A DNA stretch of 64,000 nt from Lodderomyces elongisporus (GCF_030384665.1 NC_083673.1:1993501-2057500); one strand, 5' to 3'; numbered from the stretch's first letter, positions 11,601-20,797 are shown. The notes: a model not told the origin generated them from the sequence alone. Translations and numbers: made by a program.

Positions 11601-13023
11601 ATGGAGTCTCGTCGCTGTACACCTTGCGAAAAAATTCCACATAAAAGTCTAATGCACCAACTATGTTTTTGACCCCTCTTTCCACGATATTATTCTGTGA
11701 AGCCAATTTTTTCAATTCTAAAGCTAATTGTACGCGATTATCATTGAATATTCTACTAGGTAAATTCTGAACTTGTCTTTCCAAATCTGGATCGCGTATA
11801 TGACTTAGCAAATGGTATGCTCGAAACTCAGCTTCGTTAGGACAACTCCCGCCGTTGTTTCGAACATCTTGATAAATTTCCATCAATGTTTGAAGTGCTT
11901 TGTTAAATTGTTCAAGCTCCTGTTGTTGCGAATATTCAACATCACTACCAGCCATGATGTGTAACGAGAGCAAATGGATTCTCACAATTTTTTCGTTACA
12001 TTCAACTGCTTCTGGCCCAAAACTGTTTTGGTATGTGAAATCTTGTCTGATAGACCTGGTTCGATCCCATAAGAAAGAGTGTGCCTCAGGTAATTTGTCA
12101 ACAACCTCTTCAACTAAGTAATTCAAAGTGCTCCTCAAGATATGCGGAGGCCTAACATCGGAAGGAAGCGGAGGTGGCTGGCCCGCAGCTGGTCGTGAAA
12201 AAGCCTTGACCGCTTTCTCTTTTGAAATCTTATTTGTGTAAGGGTCTTTTTCAAGCGCTTTAACATTATTCTCCAACTGACGTCGCACTCTTTCAAATAC
12301 GGGACACATATCAAGACAAGATCCTTGAAACGCAATTGCATCATCTAAACTCTTGGCAATATTCTCTCCGTCAACAAGACCCAATTTCTCCATTTCCTTT
12401 CTCTCAACTTCTCTTAGTTTTTGAAATTCTTCATAAAGACCCTGGTAATCCTTTCCTCCATTGGACGCCTCCATCTGATCCATCCTCATTTGGTTCTGTC
12501 TATCCCATTCATTTTGTTCGAAAGGAGCAGTAACCAAATATTTTGGTTGTGTAAGAAAGTATCTTGGTATTGGACGTGCCCGCGTTTGTAGATTTGTTTG
12601 ATCTTGATTTCGACTCTTGAACCCCAATGCCCCAGGACTAGGAAATAAGGGGCCAGTTGCTTGGATTTCTTGCAGAGAAAATATTTGAACTTGATCAGGC
12701 TTTTGTTTTTTGATAATTTTCTTGCGAGATTCTATTTTATCGTCATAATTATCATTATCGTAATTCTTTATTTCCTCTTCTTCGCCCTCTTTGTCATCTT
12801 TCTTTCCTGTCCCCAACCGTTTCAGTATATTTTTGGACTTTGAAAATGTTTTTGTCGGAGATGATTGCCTAGTATTGAATGTTTTTCCATTGACTGTCGT
12901 GTTATTGCTATTATTCGGTCGAATTTTATGATCATTATTGTTGAATTGGGGATTAAGAGAATTTGGTTTGTTAGGTTTGTTAGGTTTGGTATGTCCTCCT
13001 CTCCTTTCTGATTGGGAATACAT
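8647..13023 (-). CDS. SAC3: TREX-2 mRNA export scaffold Sac3
   Basis: The 1458-residue protein is the Sac3/GANP scaffold of TREX-2, which couples transcription to mRNA export at the nuclear pore. The SAC3/GANP domain lies at about residues 230-500. It begins with SCLDMCPVFERVRR and includes RPPHILRSTLNYLVEEV and RSIRQDFTYQN. A region rich in Phe, Ser, Thr and Pro with scattered FSF/FKFP motifs follows, including an Ala-Pro-Thr repeat near residue 755. A helical segment starting SPLYSKAVEATLQKIV (about residue 890) matches the place of the Cdc31/Sus1-binding region. A folded C-terminal domain follows, then a basic tail. The N-terminal 120 residues are low-complexity Asn/Lys. Length is near the family (1301 in S. 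cerevisiae). The start is the first ATG. Confidence 0.88.
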   Translation of the reverse strand: MYSQSERRGGHTKPNKPNKPNSLNPQFNNNDHKIRPNNSNNTTVNGKTFNTRQSSPTKTFSKSKNILKRLGTGKKDDKEGEEEEIKNYDNDNYDDKIESRKKIIKKQKPDQVQIFSLQEIQATGPLFPSPGALGFKSRNQDQTNLQTRARPIPRYFLTQPKYLVTAPFEQNEWDRQNQMRMDQMEASNGGKDYQGLYEEFQKLREVERKEMEKLGLVDGENIAKSLDDAIAFQGSCLDMCPVFERVRRQLENNVKALEKDPYTNKISKEKAVKAFSRPAAGQPPPLPSDVRPPHILRSTLNYLVEEVVDKLPEAHSFLWDRTRSIRQDFTYQNSFGPEAVECNEKIVRIHLLSLHIMAGSDVEYSQQQELEQFNKALQTLMEIYQDVRNNGGSCPNEAEFRAYHLLSHIRDPDLERQVQNLPSRIFNDNRVQLALELKKLASQNNIVERGVKNIVGALDFYVEFFRKVYSDETPLLIACLLETQFSEIRFYALKAMSRSFHSKSKGYSLSRLQEDLGFANQEKLLLFLKYYEIDIIQENNENLVDLFNQEKLKNKYKLNSFHDKPRHPPIYSPQIDNKIRGQSLKQFINEGISNGSFNLKADHFLPQPVLNHKYLGQLIPSTNTTVGTPYDIKVGAQVGNQTGTETFPSTSFTSFSFTSPSNQPFKVPNTMQTIVTETPDFQSQKPLSSTFQPLSSSGHGLKFNNNIQFNNTVSSDAMPTTTQRFPTVPTTTPRFPTASTAPTAPTAPAAPVAPNFKFPTPSTTTNKLNLFSFGENQSRSRVPKSLSINNSTIGLPQTVSGHQKYSSSKPDASSFAKPLPTSSEIALPPAQDTMKEEITREKMVEFGSFTSGSSLTQPPSSLTQTKPQSHLPLAKTTRKILSDSPLYSKAVEATLQKIVTDCIDNELRNLLPNIFQDYNAKTQRVNMIKSLGSQLFDAFMSEIIYNQSQECLADQFCNSLTKKHVLHLLACSAERRMEEYHKKKLKNDELRAVSFRVTKRTLSKNSNIDDEAPTLKRHMKDPMKMNYSVGERKKEIKKLWKPLDLKHFCELCSKNADLKIEDEDLTLKFLLVVEDWSNAYSKWLHSKFSLKADIEKSVYENRISTDSIDMEVTSIPRKELLTKAFFNNCSFIVFEFGLLSTSDITIEQKLARDCKVLRNICMWTDRYSTFKTHIVILFWDASHSNISNEKVSVELKLEQILALENVVDVVLCNMSSADHIGDILNQAVYKIAQNFNGALTTKGYRRVSEIRQLKNVRKTEEANEANEVNKVNKVGDTLPKLEERSIQRMEKKLLKKANYLKKFESQPPLGVSTLNRKVSAKRNMNTGSIASRTYASILAQRANRTGMSASSVNSTFINTSHFAAANNSDLNGFGRGVVEESTPVSSPRKDDYSNINDASENFKSNKPFLLSNQGETESFTEADVSTTSVNERVEKLRALIFNVKNKYQKSSLSQGASK

Positions 13024-13281
13024 CTAACCAACGTGCTTTTGTTTGTTGTTTCAACTGATGGACTACCTGATGTTAACAATACAGCTGCATTAGTGTTACA
13101 GAATGTATGTAGTTTATGTGATAACCGAGATGTAAATATAAGCGATGATTACAAAAATTTTGGAAACCATTTTGGTTTCAACACTCGAGCCGTAAAGTTT
13201 TTTGAGGTACAAAAATGCACTTGCAATTTTGCGTTTTATCTCAAACAGTGTCCAGAAAACAACAATTTCTGAAATTAATTT

Positions 13282-13283
<2 letters not shown>

Positions 13284-13315
<32 letters not shown>
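13284..13315. repeat. (CA)n microsatellite
   Basis: About sixteen CA dinucleotides lie about 270 bases upstream of SAC3, in the flank of the first retroelement fragment. Confidence 0.9.
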
Positions 13316-13319
<4 letters not shown>

Positions 13320-13501
13320 TGCACACATATGCATCATTGTCAATTGGCCTGGCCAAGCTAGAGTGTAAGAGATACTAAGTCAAAATCATAGATAAAAAGG
13401 GGCGACCGGAACCCAACCAGAGACGAATTGAGGTGTAGAGAAGTGAGAAAGTTACTAAGTAAGCAAGATAGATATATATATATATATATAAATATAATAT
13501 A

Positions 13502-15380
13502 ATGAGCGCATCAACTACTAATAACCCCACTACTATACCCCAGTGGGGAATAACCAAAACGATTCAAAGCAACTAGTTATGGGTCCCCTTTGCGCGTATG
13601 ACAATTTGAGAGCTCCTGAGCCTGTCATATTGCGTGACAAATACAATTTCAACATCTGGAAAGAGAACTTTTTACACTACGCTAGTTTTGTTACTGATGA
13701 TGACATTGCTAACTATCTTACTGATGATAGCACCGAGCCACCTGCCACAGTTGAAAATCTCACTGCTATATTGAATTTTCTATATGTCAAGACACTTACT
13801 AAGAAGATTCAGGAACAATTACAGCTGAAGTTGCTTCGTAATAAAGCAGCATTTTTGTGGTTGGTTGATACTTATGGAGAACTTGTACCGTTCGAACAAA
13901 TAGAATTTATTGCTGACCGTCTTGAGAAAGTCCATGATAACGCAGTGGATATTGATTTAAGATTTACTATTTTCGGTCAAGTTTGGACATATCTCATGTC
14001 ACAGGGTGTTCAAGGTCGTGACTGTTTAAGACATTTCCTTTGGTTAAATCCAAAGACTGATTTCTTTATTTAACGTTTTAAAGACTTAAAAAAGCCGCTT
14101 ACCGAGAAGACTTCTAAGAAATATGCTCAAGATTGTCCAGATCTCAAGGTAGCTGCTAATGTACTTGCCACTCATGCCTTTGCACAAAGTGCCCAACGCA
14201 CTTATGTTCGCTCATCTGACCCATGGCGTACACAATGTTATAACTGTTATGGACTTGCGCATGTTTCCTCGAAGTGTTCATCTCCTAAACGGACAAAAGA
14301 GTTTAATGATCTTGAATCAAGATTAAAGGCGTACCTTGTTAGGAAACGTCCGACTACCAATGCTAGCTCGGCCATCAATCCTAAACGTGCAAGCTTTGCT
14401 CAGTCTCTTATTGAAGTTGAGACGAAGAGTTTTGAGGACGGCTCAACCTCCAGAGTTACCCCCTCTAGCAATGCTGTGTACTTTGTGAATGAGGTGGTGA
14501 CAGGTCAGCCTCGTTTTATTATTGATTCTGGAACAACAATGACGTTGGTCAAGGATCGATATGTGCTTCATGACTATCGGGAGTTTGCATCTCCTTACTA
14601 TGTTAAAGCTGCTAACGGTGAGTGTATTGATGTTCGTGGTGAAGGTACTTTGATTTTGGAAGATGCTAATTATAAAATTCAGATTCACAAGGTAGGCTAT
14701 GTTCCCAAATTGATGCATAATTTGATCAATCCTAGGGACTTGTTGCGTGCGAATGAACATTATGTGTTCACCAAAGACAGTATAGTACATAATACCATGG
14801 GCGTGATTGGCCGTGGAACTGACTTGATTGAATGCACATTAAATGTTGTATATCCCTTAACACCTGTGTCTCTTGCTCTTATACCTAATTCTCGATTTTT
14901 GCAACTTCATGAGGCATAGGGTCATCCTAATAAACAAGCTTTCCACATTATGTTAATGCAACAAGATATTCAGCATACTATGAAAGAACTTGAATTTGAG
15001 TGTTCATCGAGTTCACAAGGTAAATATTTTCAGTCCATCATTAAGTTTTCAAGAGATTCACCAACATCTTATTTCCTTGAAGTACTTCATGCTGACTTAA
15101 TTATTCCCTTTTCACCGTCCCTCAGCAAGGACTGTTTTGATCTAGTGGTAAAAGATGAACAAACTAGGTAATGTCAACTGTGTTTCGGTTTGATACCAAT
15201 CTGATATGTCAGAAGTCTTGATCATACTCGTTTGAAATATGGAAACACATCATAACTCCAAGGTGCGTCAGATTCGTACTGGCAAAGGTGGTGAGTTTGT
15301 CAATAATCAGTTTGAACTATTTTTCCACCTGAAAGGTATACAACATACTCTTACAACTCCCCATATGCATAGTCATAGCA
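13502..15380 (+). mobile_element. Ty1/copia-type gag-pol fragment, forward copy
   Basis: A single frame runs from about 13543 to 15171, broken only by TAA at 14071 and TAG at 14917. It encodes a Gag-like region, a CCHC zinc knuckle (CYNCYGLAHVSSKC, about 14235-14280), an aspartic protease with catalytic DSGTT (about 14525), a gag-pre-integrase segment (GHPNKQAF, about 14920) and the first strand of an integrase core (VLHADLI). A second integrase piece follows at 15251-15365 in another frame. There the expected Asp before GGEF is replaced by Gly. The likely Gag start ATG at 13502 is in a different frame from the body, so a frameshift lies near 13540. Reverse transcriptase, RNase H and a 3' LTR are absent. 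It is a dead remnant. Confidence 0.8.
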
Positions 15381-15474
15381 TTCTTCCCCTCGCAGTGAGA
15401 AGTTAAATTTACCATATCTATACCAAAATCAATCAGACCCGTAACTCCCTTATCACTTAAACTATTCTTTCCAC

Positions 15475-16640
15475 TCAGAGAATCAGCTTCAAACTCTCTA
15501 CCGGAGATACAACATTTAATGTGCATTCAATCAAGTCAGTTCCACGACCAATCACACCCATAGCACTATGAACTATATTCTCCTTGGCGAACACATAATG
15601 TTCATTAAGACGTAATAAATCTCTCGGATTAACCAAGTTATGCATCAATTTAGGAACGTTTCCAACCTTATGTATTTGGATTTTATAATTTTTACCTTCT
15701 AAAATCAAAGTATCTTCACCGCAGACATCAATGCATTCACCATTTGCAGCTTTCACAAAGTATGATGAAGCAAACTCGCGATAGTCATGAAGCACAGTTC
15801 GATCCTTGACCAAAGTCATTGTGGTTCCAGAATCGAGAATAAACCGAGGCTGACCTGTCACCATCTCATGCACATAATAAACTGCATGAATTGATGAATT
15901 AACCTCCGAGGTTGAACCTTGTTCAAAACTTTTGGTCTCAACTTCAATAAGAGACTGTGCAACATTTGCTCGTTTAGGATTAAGTATTTGAGCCAGAGTT
16001 GGTAGACGGCGGTTTCTTAATGAGATACGCCTTCAATCTTGAGTCAAGATCGTCAAACTCCTTTGTCCGTTTAGGAGATGAGCACTTTGAAGCAACATGA
16101 GCAAGTCCATAGCAATTGTAGCATTGTGTACGCCATATATCAGAGTCGATCGAACATGAGTTCGTGGAGCACTAGCCACAGCTGTAAGTTCAAGAGAATC
16201 TTGAGCATATTTCTTAGAAGTCTTCTCAGTAAGCGGCTTTTCTAAGTCTTTAAATCGTTAAATAAAGAAAGATGTCTTTTAATGCAACCAAGCATGGTGT
16301 CTTAAAATTGTCCAAACTTTATTGTAGATACGAAGCCTAGAGTCCAAATTTGCTTGCAGAGTTATCATGAAATCTATTCAACCGATTCGAAATAAACTGT
16401 GTCTTTCCAAGCTTGTCTAATTTGCCATAATAATACATCCAACCACACATACGATGCTTTGTTATAAAGCGACCTCAACAGTAACTTCTCTCGAACCTTC
16501 TGACAAAGAAGGCTGAGTATAAAGGAAACTCAATATGGGATTGACATTATTAAGTGTAACTGGTGGTTCCGGGCCATCATCAGTAAGACAAGTGGCAAGA
16601 TCATCAGAGATAAATCTGGTATAATGTAAAAAAAAAAACA
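15475..16640 (-). mobile_element. Ty1/copia-type gag-protease fragment, reverse copy
   Basis: This is a second, diverged fragment of the same family as the forward copy, on the other strand and tail-to-tail with it. The protease block (minus frame 15475-15873) keeps DSGTTMTLVKDR and the downstream VIGRGTDLIECTLNVV. The zinc knuckle (CYNCYGLAHVASKC, near 16100-16140) and part of Gag (TDDGPEPPV, near 16580) are recognisable but lie in different frames, so at least two indels and an internal stop have broken it. Homology to the forward copy ends abruptly at about 15525 after the protease and at about 16632 within Gag. By eye the two copies are roughly 80-85% identical in the protease region, with many silent differences. 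Confidence 0.75.
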
Positions 16641-17194
16641 AAAAAAATAATAATTTCCAGCGTGTGAAATTGCAATTGCCACATAGTCTATTCTAATCGA
16701 GAATAAGCATATTGTTGTATGCGGAAAGGGAAAACCATGACTTCTCTTTTGTCGTTGCAAAAAGAATGTATGCTAATAAGGAGCTCTTGTATCTCATTAC
16801 ACTATGATTATAATAAATTGTCTAAATGTAAGATGCAAAATATTATCACAGAATTTGTAAATGAAGCGGATTCAGAAGGAGTGACGACTCCTTTTGAATA
16901 TCCATAGAATTGTACCTTATAGTTGTTGTGACCGTAAAGCGAATTTTTTATCGATATTTCTACATATTTGATTGAGTTTTAAAATGCGACTTATGTCTCC
17001 TATTTATATTCTTCATTTTACACTAGAAATTATTGAATTGCCTTCTTTTTTTTTTTAATTTTTTTAATTAAATTAAAAAATTCTATTTTTATTTTGGGAG
17101 TTTGACACGCATTCCCATTTGTGTGGAAAAGATAAGCACTGTGCGTCTCTTATGTGTCGCTGTATGACGATTACAGTGTTCGTTTTCATTTCTT

Positions 17195-17229
<35 letters not shown>

Positions 17230-17260
17230 TTATCTCATCTTTATCATCCACCTTCCCTCC

Positions 17261-17391
17261 TGTTTGTTCCGGTTCAGTTGTAGCTGTAACTCATGTAAAC
17301 TTGATTGAAATACACGTCTTTTGATCACATAATTACACTATAGTACAGCTAGTAATGTAACTCTGGAGGTAATCTACTATCCCTTACAACA
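17261..17391 (-). mobile_element. possible solo LTR
   Basis: Read on the minus strand, this 131-base segment starts TGTTGTAAGG and ends GGAACAAACA. That fits the TG...CA termini of yeast LTRs, and it has an LTR-like TGTATTTCAATCAAG segment near its end. It lies beyond the 5' side of the reverse copia fragment, where a 5' LTR would be expected. The flanking five bases are not a target-site duplication, and I found no second copy in the window. The call therefore rests on termini and position only. Confidence 0.3.
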
Positions 17392-17402
17392 AGAGGATTA
17401 TC

Positions 17403-17515
17403 CTGGCTAATTGGCTACGGGATTTTAATCACGGAAATCCTTAAGTGCTCATACATACCGTATAGGTCCATTTGACCTATGCAGTATGCTGCACACTAAT
17501 CAACCAATTAGCCGG
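17403..17515. other. three-stem palindromic element
   Basis: A perfect 10-base inverted pair (GGCTAATTGG at 17405-17414, CCAATTAGCC at 17504-17513) encloses two further hairpins. One is GGATTT/AAATCC at 17420-17425 and 17435-17440 with a 9-base loop. The other is a long imperfect stem at 17454-17468 with 17474-17488, with a 5-base loop, extended by GTGC/GCAC at 17445-17448 and 17491-17494. The arrangement would fold as a three-way junction in RNA or a cruciform in DNA. It does not match a tRNA and contains no ORF. Confidence 0.5.
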
Positions 17516-18078
17516 AACTTTATGTTATATTCATGAACTAACCATCATTTAGTGTTTATTGCGTAGCTGTTCTCATGTTATTTGATGTTATGCTAGTTTT
17601 GGCCGACTTGGCAGACTGACCAAAAAAAAAAAAAAATAATATGTCAAAATACTGGCTAACCAGAATAATTGCCTCACCTTTTAATGGAATTTCGGTTAAA
17701 TAAACCGCCATCGCTGCTTGACTCTCGGCTTAAAAAAAACAACAACAACAACAGTATATTAGTATTCATTACATAACCAATTTCGAAGGTTTTAGTTTCG
17801 TTGCCCAACCCTTCCCAACTTCCCAGCTTCCCATGCAAAACCAAAAAAAAGAAAGGACTAGATTCTACTCCAATAACTTCTTCCAAAGTCAATCTACAAC
17901 AAAGAATAGATCAAAAAGAAAGAATTAAAAAAGAAAAACAGCAGAAAAAAAAAATCAACTCTAAAAAATATAAAAGAATCAGCAAATTGAAAGAAAAGAA
18001 GTTAATGATAAAACTTATAGCCTTTGAACAAAGGATTTTTATTTTGTTTTTTTTTTTTTTAATTTTTTTGGGCTTTCC

Positions 18079-19008
18079 TCACTCTATGCGTCGCGTGATA
18101 TGATAGACCTCGAATCCATTTTTTAAGTCTTTGCTAAGTAGATGTCGTTTAAACACAGATATGACTAACGATGTATCGTTTACTAATCTTGTTACAAAAG
18201 TTTCCATTGTTATGGCATCGCGTAATTGGACCGTTATAAGGGCAATTGTATGCTCTTGCGTGAGCAACGCCTTTATAGCATTTATAAACGGTGTGATTAA
18301 GTATTCATTATAAATAGTATCGCAAGCAATGATTATATTAATTTCATCGTGATTGGTGTGACCTAATCTGTCTAGACCCAACTCAAGGTCCTCCCAATCA
18401 AACTCAACAACGTCGATTCTGTTATTTTTGTATTTATTATTTCTTTTGGTTTTATTTCTAATTTCATGTTTGTTGGTTTCGGTATTCGCGGTTGCATTGA
18501 TGTGCGATGATTTTTTGAGTGTTGTAGGCAAATCTGAATTCATAGTCGAACTTTCAAACCCGTCAAGGTTATTTGCTAAATTGCTTGAAAGTAACTTGAG
18601 TACATGCTTTTGATCTGTCGCGATATAATGACCTACTTTGCCTGACAATGTTGCTGCACAAATACCTCCAACACCGGACCCAAGCTCAAGCACTGTGTCT
18701 GATTTGCTCAACTTGATGGGCGATGAAGAGTTTCCTGACAATATCCAATCCGAGAACTGAACTGATGAACTCCAACATACAAAGCCAGTGGTGCTTGTTG
18801 TTTCCTTAGTCGAAGACAATTGTGAAATGGATTGCTGGATATGCAAGTCTATGTGCGATTCTGGAAGTGTTATTGTGACAAGGTCAGCATTTTTGTTCAC
18901 ATACCCTAATCGACTTTGCGGTGCATTCTCTGAATATAGAGTAAAAATGTATTCATCAAGATTCTCTTGGGTCAATTTTTCAAGATTTAAAGGAGATATA
19001 CGGTTCAT
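18079..19008 (-). CDS. RKM5: lysine methyltransferase Rkm5-like
   Basis: This class I SAM-dependent methyltransferase of the METTL21 type has 309 residues from the start I prefer. Motif I is VLELGSGVGG at about residues 106-115, the acidic motif II region is ATDQKH at about 130, and CDTIYNEYLITPF lies at about 229-241. The last block and the earlier TTGFVCWSSS match S. cerevisiae Rkm5, which monomethylates ribosomal protein L1. Two upstream in-frame ATGs (19050, 19164) would add a hydrophobic N-terminus. I chose 19008 because homology starts there (MNRISPLNLEKLTQEN) and the upstream part is rich in Phe, Tyr and Ser. A pyrimidine tract with CAG near 19065 on this strand could be an acceptor site, but no donor was found. 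Confidence 0.75.
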   Translation of the reverse strand: MNRISPLNLEKLTQENLDEYIFTLYSENAPQSRLGYVNKNADLVTITLPESHIDLHIQQSISQLSSTKETTSTTGFVCWSSSVQFSDWILSGNSSSPIKLSKSDTVLELGSGVGGICAATLSGKVGHYIATDQKHVLKLLSSNLANNLDGFESSTMNSDLPTTLKKSSHINATANTETNKHEIRNKTKRNNKYKNNRIDVVEFDWEDLELGLDRLGHTNHDEINIIIACDTIYNEYLITPFINAIKALLTQEHTIALITVQLRDAITMETFVTRLVNDTSLVISVFKRHLLSKDLKNGFEVYHITRRIE

Positions 19009-19166
19009 AGCTAAATATTGAATACCCCAGTAGGCAAAAAATGTTGTCATCAAACAGGGGCCCTGAAAAAAAAAATGAAGAAAAGAATATTGATATTGAA
19101 TAAGAAAAGGGATCGAAATTAAAGATGAATTATAAAAGGTATAGGAAGTATAAGAAGAATGCATCT

Positions 19167-19259
19167 TTAATTTTTTTTTAATTTTTTTTTTAATTTTTTT
19201 TTTAATTTTTTTTCTTAATTTTTTTCTTAATTTTTTTTTTTAATTTTTTTAATTTTTTG
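19167..19259. repeat. AATTTTTTTTT minisatellite
   Basis: About eight imperfect units of AA followed by seven to eleven T, some interrupted by a C, lie 160-250 bases upstream of the preferred RKM5 start. The tract is poly-A on the coding strand and could exclude nucleosomes. Confidence 0.85.
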
Positions 19260-19278
19260 CAATCGTATAAATTGCGCA

Positions 19279-19292
19279 TTCCTAATTAGGAA
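19279..19292. promoter_or_regulatory. Mcm1-type palindrome
   Basis: TTCCTAATTAGGAA is a perfect 14-base palindrome matching the Mcm1 P-box core (CC, six A/T-rich bases, GG). It lies about 270 bases upstream of the RKM5 start. The site is seen directly; binding is an inference. Confidence 0.5.
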
Positions 19293-19516
19293 AGAAACAA
19301 TTTTCTTAAGAATGGCGCTATCGACACATCCATCAAAACCAACACCACTAACCTAACAACACGATCGTTATCATCAAACTAGTCAAGAGTAAATAGATAA
19401 AGTGTTGGTCAGTCGGGTGCTGTATACAGCTATCATAAACCATTTAAATAGTAAATTTATATATATATATATATATATGAAGGATAAAATACATGATCTC
19501 TGTGAATTACCTACAC

Positions 19517-20617
19517 CTAAATTAAGCCTCTGGCGTTTAAGATCTCAGCAATCAAGATACCTGAACCAGCAGCACCAATGATTGTGTTGTGCGATAACAC
19601 AACCATTTTGAAATCCAACAACGAATCTTCTCTGATTCTACCAACAGATACACTATATCCATTATCTCTTTCCCTGTCCAATCTTGGTTGTGGTCTATCT
19701 TCTTGTTCCAAAACATTGATGGTTTGTTTTGGTGCAGAATGACATCCAAGTTTTGAAGCTTCACAAACATATTCTCTTAATGTCTTTTTCACCTCTTCAA
19801 CTGAAGGTGGAGGTCTCTGGGCAAATCTCAATGAGATACATTCGGTATGCCCATCAATGACTGGGACACGGTTACATTGTGCACTAACTTTCATTTCGTC
19901 TTCTGGGATATTGACCACCTCGGTGCCCTCCTTGTTCAAAGTTCCAAGGATTTTTTTTGTTTCCCATTCCAATTTATCTTCTTCTCCACTAATGTAGGGA
20001 ACAATATTGTCCAAAATGTCCATACCGGAAACACCTGGAGAAAATCCAGCGCCCGAGATTGCCTGCAATGTAGTCGCAGTCAAAGCATCTATTGGACCAA
20101 ACTTGTCAACCAATGGTTTTAAAGGGGCAACAAGACCAGCGGTCGAACAATTTGAAATACAAATCAAAAACCCAGTCTTTTTCTTCTCCTCACCTTTGGC
20201 CCTTGCTGCTTTCACTTTGTTTTCTACAATATCAAGATGTTCCGGATTTATTATAGTCACAACCAATGGAACATCTTTTTCCCTTCTATAGTTTTTGGCA
20301 TTGGAAATGACAGCTAATCCTGCGTCGACAAATGCCTTTTCGATATCTCCGGCGACATCAGAGTCCAAGCCTGAAAACACAATATCACATTCAGTAAATG
20401 CACCTTCAGGTTTACATTCTTGCACCACGACACCTTGTGCCGAGGCGGGCAAGATATCCGTTTGTTTCCAACTGACTGCATCTTTGTATGGCTTGCCAGC
20501 TGATCTAGCTGAAGCACCCAAGGCGTGAATCTCAAATTCCGGGTGTTTTGACAACAAGAGAATAAACCTCTGGCCAACCGACCCAGTGGCTCCTAAAACA
20601 CCTGCTCTTTTAACCAT
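19517..20617 (-). CDS. HOM2: aspartate-semialdehyde dehydrogenase
   Basis: The 366-residue enzyme reduces aspartyl-4-phosphate to aspartate semialdehyde with NADPH, the second step of the threonine, methionine and homoserine pathway. It is nearly collinear with the 365-residue S. cerevisiae Hom2. The Rossmann motif GATGSVGQRF is at 9-18, the catalytic Cys157 is in ISNCSTAGLVAPLKP, GHTECISLRF carries the likely active-site His257, and the C-terminus is SHNTIIGAAGSGILIAEIL. The true start is the ATG at 20617; the frame extends upstream only through a TTG codon. A Gcn4-type TGACTC lies 181 bases upstream, in keeping with amino-acid control. Confidence 0.95.
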   Translation of the reverse strand: MVKRAGVLGATGSVGQRFILLLSKHPEFEIHALGASARSAGKPYKDAVSWKQTDILPASAQGVVVQECKPEGAFTECDIVFSGLDSDVAGDIEKAFVDAGLAVISNAKNYRREKDVPLVVTIINPEHLDIVENKVKAARAKGEEKKKTGFLICISNCSTAGLVAPLKPLVDKFGPIDALTATTLQAISGAGFSPGVSGMDILDNIVPYISGEEDKLEWETKKILGTLNKEGTEVVNIPEDEMKVSAQCNRVPVIDGHTECISLRFAQRPPPSVEEVKKTLREYVCEASKLGCHSAPKQTINVLEQEDRPQPRLDRERDNGYSVSVGRIREDSLLDFKMVVLSHNTIIGAAGSGILIAEILNARGLI

Positions 20618-20797
20618 TGTTGTATGTGCTGTTTTCAAATGTAAAGAAAGAAAAGTGGTGGTAAAAGATTAAATAAAATTCAAAGTAAGCTCTACTTAAT
20701 TCATATTTTTTTTTCTCTCTTTTTTTCTTTTCTTTTTTTTTTTTCTTTTTTTTTTTCTCGATTATATTTTTTGCTCGACTTTTGTGTATTTTTCGGA

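Larger units (their letters stand above)
13024..18078. other. 5-kb gene-poor retroelement region
   Basis: This stretch between SAC3 and RKM5 has no intact gene. It holds two broken copia-type elements, a possible solo LTR and a palindromic element, each listed separately. The rest is AT-rich sequence with a (CA)n tract at 13284-13315, (TA)n tracts near 13468-13490 and 17197-17226, and A/T runs. Short ORFs at 13012-13272 and 17801-18103 show no coding character. Confidence 0.7.
19009..19516. other. intergenic, RKM5 upstream region
   Basis: This lies upstream of RKM5 and downstream of HOM2. It contains an AATTTTTTTTT minisatellite (19167-19259), an Mcm1-like palindrome (19279-19292) and a (TA)n tract near 19459-19478. 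No further gene is visible. Confidence 0.6.

Noticed and set aside
13398..13410. GGGGCGACCGG as a primer-binding site of the forward element
   Set aside because: It lacks the TGG start and I could not match it to a tRNA 3' end; no LTR boundary precedes it clearly.
16719..16907. 62-codon plus-strand ORF near the reverse element
   Set aside because: I tested it as a leftover of copia RNase H or Pol, but no catalytic motif or alignment could be seen.
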